In this document: positions 16,982 to 26,271 of the stretch, in pieces
Layout: each line of letters opens with the position of its first letter
How positions within the stretch are numbered: the stretch's first letter is position 1
Assembly: GCF_002368035.1 (NCBI RefSeq)
Contig: NZ_AP018222.1
Coordinates: 5,743,238-5,807,237, forward strand
From: Nostoc linckia NIES-25
GTDB taxonomy: Bacteria > Cyanobacteriota > Cyanobacteriia > Cyanobacteriales > Nostocaceae
Direction of reading: 5' to 3'
Length of the DNA: 64,000 nucleotides
Translations under genes and position numbers: made by a program
The notes under the pieces: generated by a model
Databases searched by the model: none
Seen by the model: the letters and a program-made list of their open reading frames with translations, nothing else
Told to the model about the DNA's origin: nothing

Positions 16982-17800
16982 ATGACTAATACAGTAATAA
17001 TCACAGGCGCATCTCAAGGCATTGGCAAAGCGACAGCATTATTATTTGCGCGTCACAACTATAATATTGTGTTGGCAGCTCGCCAACTCGATCGCTTGGA
17101 AGCTACCGCTGCCGAAATACGCGAAATGGGGCAAGAAGCGATCGCCATTTCCGTTGATGTGAGAGATCCTATACAAGTAAATCATCTGATGCAAAAGGCA
17201 ATAGATCGCTTCAATAGTGTAGATTTATTAATTAATAATGCAGGCATATTTGGTTTAGGGCCTGTTGAAGATTTTAGCTTAGATGATTGGCATCAAATAA
17301 TTGATACTAATTTGTGGGGTTATATCCATACTATTCATGCGATTTTGCCCCATTTTTTAGAGCGTCGCCAAGGAACAATTGTCAATGTTAGTTCTATCGG
17401 TGGAATAGAAGCAATTCCTTACCAAATTCCTTATACAACTAGCAAGTATGCCATAACTGGGTTAACAAAATCGCTACACGCAGAGTTATCGCCTAAAGGT
17501 ATTCATGTTAGCGGTATTTATCCTAGTTTCATTAGAACTCAACTCATGGAACGGGCAATTTTTCGCGGTCAGGATGAGGAAACAGCTGATGCGCGTTCGG
17601 AATTGGTAAGCAAAGCTGTTCAAACTCCTGTATTAGAAAAGCCGGAAGATGTAGCCAAATCAATTTGGAGTGCAGTTAGCGATCGCCGTTCTGAAGTTCT
17701 TGTAGGTACGACAAAACTTTGGCAAGCAATTTATAACGTATCTCCTGGTCTGATGAAGTCACTTTTTCGGCATACCTTTGGCATGGAAGAACGTAAATGA
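16982..17800 (+). CDS. Short-chain dehydrogenase/reductase
   Basis: This 272-residue classical short-chain dehydrogenase has the cofactor motif TGASQGIG near 9-16, NNAG near 87, catalytic Ser in NVSSIGG, and the YTTSK pair (Tyr and Lys) near 157-161. LAARQLDRLE after the second strand suggests NADP(H) preference. The C-terminal tail (KLWQAIYNVSPGLMKSLFRHTF) is like that of cyanobacterial members often annotated as general SDR oxidoreductases. The substrate is unknown. A GCAGGGGGCAGGG tract and repeat family G follow it. Confidence 0.92.
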   Translation: MTNTVIITGASQGIGKATALLFARHNYNIVLAARQLDRLEATAAEIREMGQEAIAISVDVRDPIQVNHLMQKAIDRFNSVDLLINNAGIFGLGPVEDFSLDDWHQIIDTNLWGYIHTIHAILPHFLERRQGTIVNVSSIGGIEAIPYQIPYTTSKYAITGLTKSLHAELSPKGIHVSGIYPSFIRTQLMERAIFRGQDEETADARSELVSKAVQTPVLEKPEDVAKSIWSAVSDRRSEVLVGTTKLWQAIYNVSPGLMKSLFRHTFGMEERK

Positions 17801-17805
17801 TAAGT

Positions 17806-17832
17806 AGGAGGCAGGGGGCAGGGGGCAGGGGG
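17806..17832. repeat. GCAGGGG-type short tandem repeat
   Basis: Three to four head-to-tail copies of GGCAGGG(GG) lie just after the dehydrogenase stop. Reverse-complement tracts of the same kind occur at 18098-18120 and 28811-28870. Confidence 0.8.
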
Positions 17833-17892
17833 AAAAGCTAGTTTTTATCGAGGCTAGTTTATTTTTCTGAACAAAGCTTTGAGCGATCGCCT

Positions 17893-18063
17893 TTTTCCTA
17901 ACGTGAGTTCGATGAACCTCTCCCCAACCCCTCTCCGAGACGGAGAGGGGCTTTAATATCCTGAATTAGGCACGAAAAATTAGGCTTAGAAAGCCTCTCC
18001 TCGTTTCGGGGAGAGGAATGGAAGTGGGGTTCTTTGGCATCTGTCGAACTCACGTTTTTCCTA
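17893..18063. repeat. MITE-like element, family G, with 8-bp target duplication
   Basis: The inverted ends ACGTGAGTTCGA (17901) and TCGAACTCACGT (ending 18055) bound a 155-bp element holding a CTCTCC.../...GGAGAG hairpin. TTTTCCTA is duplicated directly outside (17893-17900 and 18056-18063). It has no coding capacity. A second, more diverged copy lies at 61939-62083. Confidence 0.85.
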
Positions 18064-18125
18064 CTGTCCAACCGAATCCCCAACTGAGGTAAAACCTTCT
18101 GCCTCCTGCCTCCTGCCTCCTTCAA

Positions 18126-18785
18126 TTAACGCGAACCTCCAACGGAGGCGGACGTTGTTTTAAGCCAAGATATTAAGCCGTTAATTGCCATCAAAAGCAA
18201 AATTACGTAAAGCAAAGCAATAATTTTAACTTCTTTAACGTAATATAACCAAATGCCAATAATATCAACTACTATCCAGTAATACCAACTTTCAATGCGC
18301 TTTTGTGCCATCAACCACATTGCAGTAAAACTCATAATTGTTGTGAGTGCATCCAAGTAGGGAAAAGATGCTTTTTCTGGAAATAGTGTTGGGAGTATTA
18401 TATGAATTTGACTCATAAATGCTCCCATTGCAAAGGAAATGGCTATTGTTATTGAAGCAGCCAAAACGATTGTGCGTTGAGAGCTATATCTAACATTTAA
18501 AATTTTGCCACTAGCTGATTCTGGTGTACTCCACCGCCACCAACCATAAATACTAACGCCTAAATAATAAACTTGCTCGATCGCATCCGAATACAAGCGG
18601 ATTTGATAGAAAAGTACCATGTACAGTAATACGCTTACTATCCCAATAGGCCAAGTCAGAATTTTCTTTTGAGAAATTAGCCATACTGACCATAAATAAA
18701 AAATAGTTCCCAAAAGTTCAACATAACTCATGGGATAACCCACAACTTTGAAGGCAATATTATTAACGCTCCAAAACTCAAGCAT
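18126..18785 (-). CDS. pnuC: PnuC-family nicotinamide riboside transporter
   Basis: This 219-residue protein has about seven hydrophobic segments, the plan of PnuC. Characteristic stretches are YPMSYVELLGTIFYLWSVWL, then the YYLGVSIYGWWRW block, and near the end WYYWIVVDIIGIWLYY. PnuC carries nicotinamide riboside across the inner membrane by facilitated diffusion, driven by intracellular phosphorylation. That fits the neighbouring nadR gene, whose kinase domain performs this step; nadR ends 65 bp upstream on the same strand. The length is close to the family norm (about 220-240). Confidence 0.93.
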   Translation of the reverse strand: MLEFWSVNNIAFKVVGYPMSYVELLGTIFYLWSVWLISQKKILTWPIGIVSVLLYMVLFYQIRLYSDAIEQVYYLGVSIYGWWRWSTPESASGKILNVRYSSQRTIVLAASITIAISFAMGAFMSQIHIILPTLFPEKASFPYLDALTTIMSFTAMWLMAQKRIESWYYWIVVDIIGIWLYYVKEVKIIALLYVILLLMAINGLISWLKTTSASVGGSR

Positions 18786-18850
18786 ATTACAACAAGGGAC
18801 TGGGGACTGGGTGAAAAGTCTTTGTTTTGAAATAGGCTAGCTGGCAACTG

Positions 18851-19870
18851 CTATATTTTTAGAAATAAATCTAATAAATTATGATATTTTTGATAATGAG
18901 ATAACACGTTTTTGACAAAATTAATGCGTGTATTTAAGTTTCCTTGCAGAGTAAAAAAAGGAATCTTTCTCAGAATTAAATCGTTTTTAATTTGCTTTTG
19001 AAATATACTACGATTTGCTTCTCCAGAGCGATCCCAAGTATTATCATAGGGTATATCTGTATCACAAAAGAATACCAAATCATATCGCGATACAGCTTTA
19101 TTTGCTAGTTGCGTTAACTCCAAAGCAACGGTTTTGTGATAATACAAAGAAAATTGATAGGTTGTTAGTGCGTTAGTATCTGTAAACAAGTATTGGTTTG
19201 CTTGCAACAGTAAAGTTTCTTCACGTTCCAAATGCCCTTTGGCAATCTCCACAAGTTGAGAGAGCGAAAGTCGTCTTTCTATTTGATGTTGTTCCCAATA
19301 TTCACGCCCATATTCTGGCATCCATACAGTTTTGTATTCTTTTGCTAATTGCGATGCAATAGTTGTTTTACCAGTCGAGGGAGCGCCTAGAAAAACAACA
19401 TTAGTAATTAGATCGCGGTAAACATCAGGATGTAAATAATCCCTAAAAGCATAAGGGTCTTTTCTGATTTGCGTTCCTGAGACAGAGAAAGTTTTGCGAT
19501 CGCGATCTACAAGTCGATTAACTGCTCCCAATGCTTCGCTCACGTGTTCGCCATAAAATTCACTAGAGTAAAAATGTGTAATTTTTTTTGATTCTAATTT
19601 TTTAAGGATATATTCTTCGTGCTTTTTCTTAATCTCAGGCGTATCACCAATTTCTGTTGGCCCATCCCACGCCTCAATCACCTCAATTGTGGGATAAAGT
19701 TTTCGCAGCCAGTTAGCCCTAACTGTTAAAGGAATGGCAGTCACTTCTGGACAATCATAAATTATCGCTAGCACTTCATCCATCTCTGCTAAGGCCGTCT
19801 CGATCGCAAACTGGTGTCCTCTGTGCAGAGGAGCATATTTACCTAACGTGAGTCCGCAATTACCGGCCAT
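18851..19870 (-). CDS. nadR: NadR-type NMN adenylyltransferase / nicotinamide riboside kinase
   Basis: I start at MAGNCGLTLGKYAPLHRGHQ (19870); the 21 codons upstream do not belong to the fold. The N-terminal half is a nucleotidyltransferase with the GKYAPLHRGH motif and VSGTQIRKDP (adenylyl transfer to NMN). The C-terminal half is a ribosylnicotinamide kinase with a P-loop GAPSTGKTT and the WMPEYGREYW segment. It lacks the N-terminal repressor helix-turn-helix of enterobacterial NadR, as in Haemophilus-type proteins. With pnuC just downstream it forms a salvage route from nicotinamide riboside to NAD. A P-loop ATPase gene lies 101 bp upstream on the same strand. Confidence 0.93.
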   Translation of the reverse strand: MAGNCGLTLGKYAPLHRGHQFAIETALAEMDEVLAIIYDCPEVTAIPLTVRANWLRKLYPTIEVIEAWDGPTEIGDTPEIKKKHEEYILKKLESKKITHFYSSEFYGEHVSEALGAVNRLVDRDRKTFSVSGTQIRKDPYAFRDYLHPDVYRDLITNVVFLGAPSTGKTTIASQLAKEYKTVWMPEYGREYWEQHQIERRLSLSQLVEIAKGHLEREETLLLQANQYLFTDTNALTTYQFSLYYHKTVALELTQLANKAVSRYDLVFFCDTDIPYDNTWDRSGEANRSIFQKQIKNDLILRKIPFFTLQGNLNTRINFVKNVLSHYQKYHNLLDLFLKI

Positions 19871-19971
19871 AGTTTCGCTTTTACACCAGATTGCAACTAA
19901 GTGAGGTACAACCAAAACTGATTCATCAAACACAAAGAGTTTCTAACTTCTACCTCCTGCCCCCTGCCTTC

Positions 19972-20676
19972 TTATTTAACTTCTTCATACCATATACCAA
20001 CAGTTTCAAAAGCAGCATAGGCAAGCTTGAGAAAATTCACCACTCTTTGTTTGCTGATGATCCCAAATTCTTTATACTGCCTTGCATCCGCAAATGTTAA
20101 TCTGTGCTGGTCTATAATATTTCTTTCTTTATATGCAAGTTTCGGAAAATCAATAGCCTTAACATTATATTTTTTTACTATCTCTTGTATTGTCACATCA
20201 GAATTTACGTGTTCCCAGTCATCACATAAGCCTAAATTTCTGACTAATACATGAGGAATTTTGCCACCATAACTATTTAGAGATTGCTTAAATAGATTTA
20301 AGCTGTCATACCCTCCTGTTGACACAAACCACTTACAAAAATATACTCCTTGTGATTCTCCCAGTTCAATTAACTGATTCTTTTCAATCCATTCTTTGAC
20401 TGCCCTATGAGATTGTGCCGCTAGATTAGCAATCACTGTCTTATTCATTGCGATCTCAAAGATTTTGTCCGCCTTGTCAGCTTGTCTCTCATCTTCTGTA
20501 AAAATGGCATACTGACATATTCCCTTATACACGCCAGCTACATCTGGATTTGACCTATCCGTTTCTACTGGTATAAAGGGCATATTCTTATCTAGACAAT
20601 ACTGAATCATTGTTCTAGCGACTATAGACTTACCTACCCCTCCCTTTTCCCCATCTATCAAATGAATTGTTGGCAT
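19972..20676 (-). CDS. ParA/MinD-superfamily P-loop ATPase (MobD-like)
   Basis: The start at 20676 has a good ribosome site (AAGGAGTG, 6 bases ahead of ATG), giving 234 residues beginning MPTIHLIDGEKGGVGKSIVA. The deviant Walker A motif KGGVGKS and the following ETDRSNPDV place it among ParA/MinD/ArsA-type ATPases. Such proteins move or tether cargo, often on plasmids; similar cyanobacterial proteins are called MobD-like. The rest (FCKWFVSTGGYDSLNLFKQS, VLVRNLGLCDDWEH) is not informative to me. Its position upstream of nadR and pnuC suggests one transcription unit, but a link in function is not evident. Confidence 0.75.
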   Translation of the reverse strand: MPTIHLIDGEKGGVGKSIVARTMIQYCLDKNMPFIPVETDRSNPDVAGVYKGICQYAIFTEDERQADKADKIFEIAMNKTVIANLAAQSHRAVKEWIEKNQLIELGESQGVYFCKWFVSTGGYDSLNLFKQSLNSYGGKIPHVLVRNLGLCDDWEHVNSDVTIQEIVKKYNVKAIDFPKLAYKERNIIDQHRLTFADARQYKEFGIISKQRVVNFLKLAYAAFETVGIWYEEVK

Positions 20677-20796
20677 AGTTGCACTCCTTATATTTTTAAA
20701 CTCAGTTGGGAACAATACCGCACTCTTTACCAGATTTGACCAAATGATTCGCAATACCCGCAAGGCGGGAAGCAAGCTACGCAATTTTGAAGGCAA

Positions 20797-21099
20797 TTGC
20801 GAGGTAATAATATCACGTTGTTAAAAACTCAACTACCCCTCTGGCTGCTTCGCTTGCGCTTGGTATCGGTCAAGGGATTATTTAGCCAATACCAGCCGCT
20901 ACTTTTGGATCTTACGGGCAAGTTGTTAGAAAAACCAATGTCGAGGGAAAACTTAAAACTAGACCTTGTGCGGAAAACGCGATCGCCATGAGTCAGCCTT
21001 AGGCTTACAAAATTTCATCACAGAAATCGCAATGTGTACGTTTTCATCTGCAAACAGGGTTCCTTTTTTGTCTACAAAGGCTGAAATTTTAATTTAAAT
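20797..21099. other. Intergenic stretch, possible decayed coding remnant
   Basis: Two overlapping frames each give protein-like pieces (AASLALGIGQGII in one, QYQPLLLDLTGKLLEKP in another), but I recognise no family and find no continuous gene. Confidence 0.35.
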
Positions 21100-22113
21100 A
21101 TGCTGATGAAATTAGTTCTAACACTGCTTCAATGGTTGCTTATAGGGTTTGCTGTTTTGATTTGTCTGAGTATGTTACTGAGTAATCAAATTCTACCGGC
21201 GATTATAATTGCGATCGCTGCCCTGATACTAGTACCACCGCTTCAGACTGCGATCGCTGCAAAGCTACCATCAGGGTTAAACTCACCAGTCATTAGATTT
21301 GTTGTGTTTTTTATTCTCTTTTTCATTGGTTTAAACTTGGGTAGCTCTCACCTAAAAACATTGAATAACTTCAGTCTCTGTACGTCATTGCAACAGGGAG
21401 TTTGTTCAAAAAACCTCACTCACTTTGTAGAAAATACATCGAAACTCTATCTGACAGTAACTCCTAAAAATATTCCAGAAAATAGTGCTGTTGAAGTTGA
21501 ACTAAAATACTTTACCGAACCGAAAAAAGAAGAAGTAGTAAGCAAAATTCAAACTAACTTGAAACTGCAAAATGGTAATGCCCAGTTTGAACTGGCTCCC
21601 AAAACTTTGCCAGTAGGAGCTTACGAAGTCAAAGTCATAATAAGTAATTTGATTAAAAATCAGGTATTTTCTGTTTGGCAGTCTCAGACAGAAGCCGAAC
21701 GCCGCAATTCTGGAACGCTGAAACAGGCAAAAACCAAAGTTGCTAAGATTATTCTTTGCAATAAGGAAAAAGATAGTGGTTGCCAAAATGATTCCTCTAT
21801 ATTTCCTTTAGGAATCAAAACAATTGCTGCCAAAGTAGATGTAGATTCTGCCGCCAAAGATGTGGGACTAAAATTTACCTGGAATTATTTACTAGCAGGT
21901 AACCAGAAAAACAATCCGGGGAATCAGAGTAAAGTAACTAATAACAAAAAAGAAATTGCCAGCGATGTACAGGAGTTAAACAGTAAAGTTGGTTATTTTA
22001 TATACTCAATTAGCACAGGCGATCGAGGTTTTCCACTCGGAAACTACGAGTTAATTATTGCTCCAGAAACAAATAATGCTAAACCTATTCGCAGAGAGTT
22101 TGCTATTAAATAA
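21100..22113 (+). CDS. Membrane protein with extracytoplasmic domain, unknown function
   Basis: This 337-residue protein has three hydrophobic segments in the first 85 residues (LVLTLLQWLLIGFAVLICL; LPAIIIAIAALILVPPL; FVVFFILFFIGLNLG) and then a long polar domain with beta-rich repeats. Within it, LYLTVTPKNIPENSAVEVEL and GAYEVKVIISNLIKNQVFSV read like immunoglobulin-type strands, and a similar pair closes the protein (GNYELIIAPETNNAKPIRREF). Four cysteines in the polar part could form disulfides. I do not recognise a named family. It has no close neighbour on its strand. Confidence 0.75.
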   Translation: MLMKLVLTLLQWLLIGFAVLICLSMLLSNQILPAIIIAIAALILVPPLQTAIAAKLPSGLNSPVIRFVVFFILFFIGLNLGSSHLKTLNNFSLCTSLQQGVCSKNLTHFVENTSKLYLTVTPKNIPENSAVEVELKYFTEPKKEEVVSKIQTNLKLQNGNAQFELAPKTLPVGAYEVKVIISNLIKNQVFSVWQSQTEAERRNSGTLKQAKTKVAKIILCNKEKDSGCQNDSSIFPLGIKTIAAKVDVDSAAKDVGLKFTWNYLLAGNQKNNPGNQSKVTNNKKEIASDVQELNSKVGYFIYSISTGDRGFPLGNYELIIAPETNNAKPIRREFAIK

Positions 22114-22128
22114 ACTTGATTTCTATTA

Positions 22129-22204
22129 GGACTTACGCATTGACAGAAAATACCAAATATGAATGATTAAAAAACCACATCTGTCGTAGGGGCACAGCAC
22201 TGCC
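22129..22204. repeat. Repeat with GGACTTACGCA end, host of a MITE
   Basis: GGACTTACGCA at 22129 equals one end of the element at 36637-36727. Further in, GTAGGGGCACAGCACTGCC pairs with AGCACTGCCGTGCCCCTAC at 22401-22419. The two arms are now separated by a family A element. Confidence 0.65.
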
Positions 22205-22409
22205 CATTGGTGTCAACTTAACGTGAAACCCTGATAGAAAGGCGATCGGCGAGTTCTACTCATTTACCATCAAGATCCGCGTTACCCCACCCCGATTTTG
22301 TCTAAAGCCAAAATCGCCCCTCCCCGATGCCTTGGGGAGGGGTTGGGGGTGGGGTAAAACGATTGTGGGGCATCAATTTGAGCTTAAGTTGACACCTATG
22401 AGCACTGCC
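22196..22409. repeat. MITE-like element, family A, with 9-bp target duplication
   Basis: The 196-bp element (22205-22400) starts CATTGGTGTCAACTTAA and ends with the inverse TTAAGTTGACACCTATG. Inside, TTACCCCACCCC pairs with GGGGTGGGGTAA and CCCCTCCCC with GGGGAGGGG. AGCACTGCC is duplicated at 22196-22204 and 22401-22409. Other copies: 57820-58013 (complete), 45021-45460 (interrupted), 30349-30430 (right part). Confidence 0.88.
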
Positions 22410-22428
22410 GTGCCCCTACACTCAGGGT

Positions 22429-25400
22429 CTATTTACCAACTAAACTAGAGATTGCTTTTACTAAGGCTATTGGCTCGATTGGTTTGGAGATGTGGCGATC
22501 GAAGCCTGCTTTTAGTGCCTGTTGCTCATTCATTTGACCGGCATAAGCAGTAAGAGCGATCACTCTTAGCTTTTGACCTTGTGGTAACAAAGTTCTAACT
22601 TCCTGTATCAACATATAGCCATCAATATCGGGCATCCCAATATCACTTAGTAAAACATCAAATTTAGACTGTTTAAGTACGGTGGATGCTTCTTTTGCTG
22701 AAAAAGCGACAGTTACGCTGGCTCCATACTGCTCTAGTACAAACGCAGTGTATTCCCGCGTGTCGGTATCATCATCGACTACCAAAATTTTAATACCACT
22801 CAAATCAATAGATGAATCAAGCTGTTTGCTGTCACAATTTGTTGTTGGTGCTGTAGATATTAGTGGTAGGCGGACTGTAAAGGTTGCCCCTTGGTCAATA
22901 TCAGGACTTTCTGCCTCAATTGTCCCACCATGCAGTTCTACTAAATGACGTGCGATCGCCAAACCTAATCCTAGTCCACCAAACTTTCTTGTAGTGGTGC
23001 TATCGGCTTGGCGGAAGTAGTCAAAGATGTAAGGAAGAAAATCAGCAGCAATACCTTTACCTGTATCCCTGACGGTAATTTTAACAACAGTCTCAAGCTG
23101 CTGTAAATGGATGTTAACTTGTCCGCCTTGGGGTGTGAACTTGACAGCGTTGGACAGCAGATTCCAAATTACTTGCTGTAAGCGAGTTGGATCGCCCAAA
23201 ACCTGACTTACGTTTGATTCCAGCACTGCTTCTAGGGCGATGGACTTGGCTTGTGCTGCTAACCGTACTGTTTCAATTGCCCCCCTAATTATAAATTTCA
23301 GGTCTACTTGGATGTTATTAAGGCTGAGTTTGCCTTGGAGAATTCGGGAGACATCCAACAAATCTTCAATCAGTTCTGATTGCAACTGGGCATTGCGTTG
23401 GATGGTTACTAGAGCCTGAGAAATCTTCGCTTCCGAGAGCTTGTGTTTTAAAAGCAAACTAGACCAACCCAAAATTGGATTTAGGGGCGAGCGTAACTCG
23501 TGAGACAGCACCGCCAAAAACTCATCTTTAACTCGGTTGGCAGCTTGGGCTTGTTCTCGCGCTTGCTGCTGTGCTTCGTACAACCGCGCATTCTCAATCG
23601 CGACTGATGCCATTTGCGCCAACTGCACGAGTATGGCTTCATCAGCTTGGTTAAACTCACCTTCATATTTGTCTGAAAGCTGAATCAATCCAATGTTGTC
23701 TCCGTCTCGTCCAACTAAGGGTGCTGCCAGCCAACCACGCATCGGGGGGTGATTCTTCGCCTCTTTGCCAAAACCCCGCCAACTTTCGTGAGCTTCGAGT
23801 TGAGCTTGTGTCATCCGCATTGGGCGATTGAGGTGACAGACATAAGCGTAAATTCCAGAGCCATCTGGTTTTGTATCGTAGTCTCGCCAAGCAGCGAACT
23901 TATCAGACATGTAAACGGCGTTAATTGCCTGTGCCCAGTTTTGGTTAATGGTCATGCTAGTCACAGACTGGTGAGCGCCAATAATTAACGCTGCCTGTTG
24001 GGTAATTACTTCCAGAACTTGTTCCACTGAAAGAGCAGAGTTAATAGCCAGTGCTGCTGTTGTCAATCCCTGCAATTGCTTGGCATAGTGTCGTTCAGAA
24101 GCAAGCAGATGTTCTCGCTCAAGTTCGGCTTGCCTGCGAGCTGTGATATCACGGGAGATGCATAATAAACGTTCAATTTGCCCATCGGCTCCCTTAATTG
24201 GGCTAACTTTGCTATCCCACCATTTTGGCTCGCCTGTTTGAGTTGGACAATAGCCTTGAAAAGTGGATACTTTGCCTACTTTGGCGCTATCCATTGCCCT
24301 CAACGCTGCTTCTCGGTCAGATCCAACCCAGAAATCACTCCACGAACGGTTGAGGAACAAACTCATGTCATGAATGCCTAATAAGGCCCGACCTCCCGGA
24401 CTCATGTATAAGAGCCGCCCTGACAAATCTAATACTTTGATGCAATCGTCGCTACTGTCAAGAATCTGCCGATTGAATTCTTGACTTTCGTGCAACGCTG
24501 CTTCGACTAATTTGCGATCGCTGATGTCAATTAATATCCCATCCCATACATTTCCCTGTGTCGTTTCCACCGCACGGGAAGTGCCCCCAATCCATTTGAG
24601 TTTACCTGATGGCGTAATAATCCGACCTTCCCACCGCCAGGGAAGAAAATTTTTTATGGCATAAGTCACTGAAATTTGAAACGAAGCTACATCCTCTGGA
24701 TGAATTAATTTAATTAAAGAATTGCCGTCTTCAATAATTGTTTGCGGCTCCATTTCTAATAAATCGCTACTCCCAGAACTGATAAAAGTAAATCGATAGG
24801 GTCGATCCATACTGGGGAAATAGCGATAGATTATACCTGGCAAGTTCGCCGCTAGTGCCTCGAATTGAGTTTGAGTAAAATCCAGTTTTGCCTCAGCGAT
24901 TGGCTCATGAGGTACGGGATTATTTAGCTTTTGAAGTAAACTATTGATATTTTGCAGACCAGAGATACAAAAACCCGCCAAACTGTTCATCACCCGATAA
25001 TCTTCAGCATCAAAGTGGCGCGTTTCCCGATGCGACAAAATCCAAAGAGTGCCTAATGGCTGATTATTTACACACAGAGGTATCAATAATCCTTCGGCTA
25101 TTGGAAACTGTGGATGATGTAAATAAGAAAAATAGCGTTCCGGGTAGGTATAAAGTTGTGCCTGTCTAGAGGCAAGTGTTGTGCCACAGGGACTAAAATT
25201 ACCTGGAGTGGTGGTTTGTTCTAAAGACTCCAATGCACCTGCGTAGGCGTAGCCCGCCGCAGGCATCGCTACCCAGCGAAATGTTGACTCGCCATTAGGC
25301 GCTGTTTGCAGTAAGCTGACTCCGGCTGTATCGGCTTGACATAAGTCCATTGCAAGCTGCACCAAGGTTTTGAGTAGCGATCGCGCTCCGTCGCCCAGTT

Positions 25401-25533
25401 TTTGAGAAAGAGTATAAAGAGCTTTGTTTTCAGCTGCTAAATCCGGCTGTCTTCTCGGACGACTAGCCAATGCTTCTGTAATCAAAACCTCTGTTTCTGT
25501 AAGTGCTGGGGTACTGTTTTGAGGTAAACACAT
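22429..25533 (-). CDS. Hybrid histidine kinase (GAF-PAS-PAS-GAF-HisKA-HATPase-receiver)
   Basis: The start is the ATG at 25533 (MCLPQNSTP); the frame runs on to a TTG upstream without support. The protein is soluble, about 1034 residues, with in order: a GAF-like domain, two PAS domains (LAANLPGIIYRYFPS; ILDSSDDCIKVLDLSGRLLYMSPGG), a second GAF domain, a dimerisation/phosphorylation domain (His in FLAVLSHELRSPLNPILGW), an ATP-binding domain (GLGLGLAIARHLVELHGG) and a C-terminal receiver (ILVVDDDTDTREYTAF, Asp in VLLSDIGMPDIDGY). It is a phosphorelay kinase of the kind common in Nostoc; the signal is unknown. In the first GAF domain the peptide MPAAGYAYA is encoded by a dispersed palindromic repeat that has entered in frame (25238-25270). 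Confidence 0.93.
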   Translation of the reverse strand: MCLPQNSTPALTETEVLITEALASRPRRQPDLAAENKALYTLSQKLGDGARSLLKTLVQLAMDLCQADTAGVSLLQTAPNGESTFRWVAMPAAGYAYAGALESLEQTTTPGNFSPCGTTLASRQAQLYTYPERYFSYLHHPQFPIAEGLLIPLCVNNQPLGTLWILSHRETRHFDAEDYRVMNSLAGFCISGLQNINSLLQKLNNPVPHEPIAEAKLDFTQTQFEALAANLPGIIYRYFPSMDRPYRFTFISSGSSDLLEMEPQTIIEDGNSLIKLIHPEDVASFQISVTYAIKNFLPWRWEGRIITPSGKLKWIGGTSRAVETTQGNVWDGILIDISDRKLVEAALHESQEFNRQILDSSDDCIKVLDLSGRLLYMSPGGRALLGIHDMSLFLNRSWSDFWVGSDREAALRAMDSAKVGKVSTFQGYCPTQTGEPKWWDSKVSPIKGADGQIERLLCISRDITARRQAELEREHLLASERHYAKQLQGLTTAALAINSALSVEQVLEVITQQAALIIGAHQSVTSMTINQNWAQAINAVYMSDKFAAWRDYDTKPDGSGIYAYVCHLNRPMRMTQAQLEAHESWRGFGKEAKNHPPMRGWLAAPLVGRDGDNIGLIQLSDKYEGEFNQADEAILVQLAQMASVAIENARLYEAQQQAREQAQAANRVKDEFLAVLSHELRSPLNPILGWSSLLLKHKLSEAKISQALVTIQRNAQLQSELIEDLLDVSRILQGKLSLNNIQVDLKFIIRGAIETVRLAAQAKSIALEAVLESNVSQVLGDPTRLQQVIWNLLSNAVKFTPQGGQVNIHLQQLETVVKITVRDTGKGIAADFLPYIFDYFRQADSTTTRKFGGLGLGLAIARHLVELHGGTIEAESPDIDQGATFTVRLPLISTAPTTNCDSKQLDSSIDLSGIKILVVDDDTDTREYTAFVLEQYGASVTVAFSAKEASTVLKQSKFDVLLSDIGMPDIDGYMLIQEVRTLLPQGQKLRVIALTAYAGQMNEQQALKAGFDRHISKPIEPIALVKAISSLVGK
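25238..25270. repeat. Palindromic repeat unit inside the kinase gene
   Basis: TGCGTAGGCGTAGCCCGCCG followed by CAGGCATCGC is the same unit as at 13447-13493 in reverse orientation. It is translated in frame as MPAAGYAYA. Confidence 0.75.
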
Positions 25534-25590
25534 ATTTAAAATATAAAACTTCACAGTTACAGCAATCCTTGTGTTTGTAAGAGTTAACAA

Positions 25591-26175
25591 AAAACTTCTT
25601 CATTTTTCTTCTTTATCAAAGTTAATAAAAACTCATAAGTAAAAATCTCATATATCAAAAGCATTTTAGGCTGCTCTAAAAAACCTAGCTATCTCACTAA
25701 AGATGGATGATGCTACTAAATAAACTAGTCTTTTCGGCTAGTTAATCTTTAATCTGAGTTTCCAAAGAAGGGCATTGGTTATACCTTAAGATAAACAATC
25801 CAATACCAATTCAAAATTGAAAACGCATTATCTCTGGGCTTACAACTTTATTTTGCCTTGGTATTGGTTTAAGACAGTTGGAGTCTTGTCGGGTAGTGCG
25901 TCAACCTAGTGCCAAGACCCTACGCGAATAATGAATTAAAAATTAATAATTAATCATGAAAAATTAACATTGTGATAAATAAATTTATCAGTATAAATAA
26001 ATTCAGTGGCTTGTATGCTTTTTTAATTTTTGATTTTTATTTTAATTGAAGCGATCGCTCTTGAGAAAAAACTTTTTTGTTTAGCGATCGGGAATTCTAT
26101 CTTCATAATCTTCCTAAAGGTTTACTCTGCTTGATAGCCGCTTTGCCCGTAGATAGACGAAATTCATAGCTGAGA
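25591..26175. other. Intergenic region, no gene seen
   Basis: A/T-rich spacer between divergent genes. It contains CCAATACCAATTC and GGTATTGGTTTAA, a weak inverted pair about 50 bp apart, and HIP1 sites near 26050. Nothing else is supported. Confidence 0.4.
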
Positions 26176-26271
26176 TTGGTAACATTTTCTTGCATACTTA
26201 AAGCCCTTGGTTTGGATTTAATCCAATCCGATTGCAACTATCTTTATCGAACGATTTGGGAAGCAGAAATT

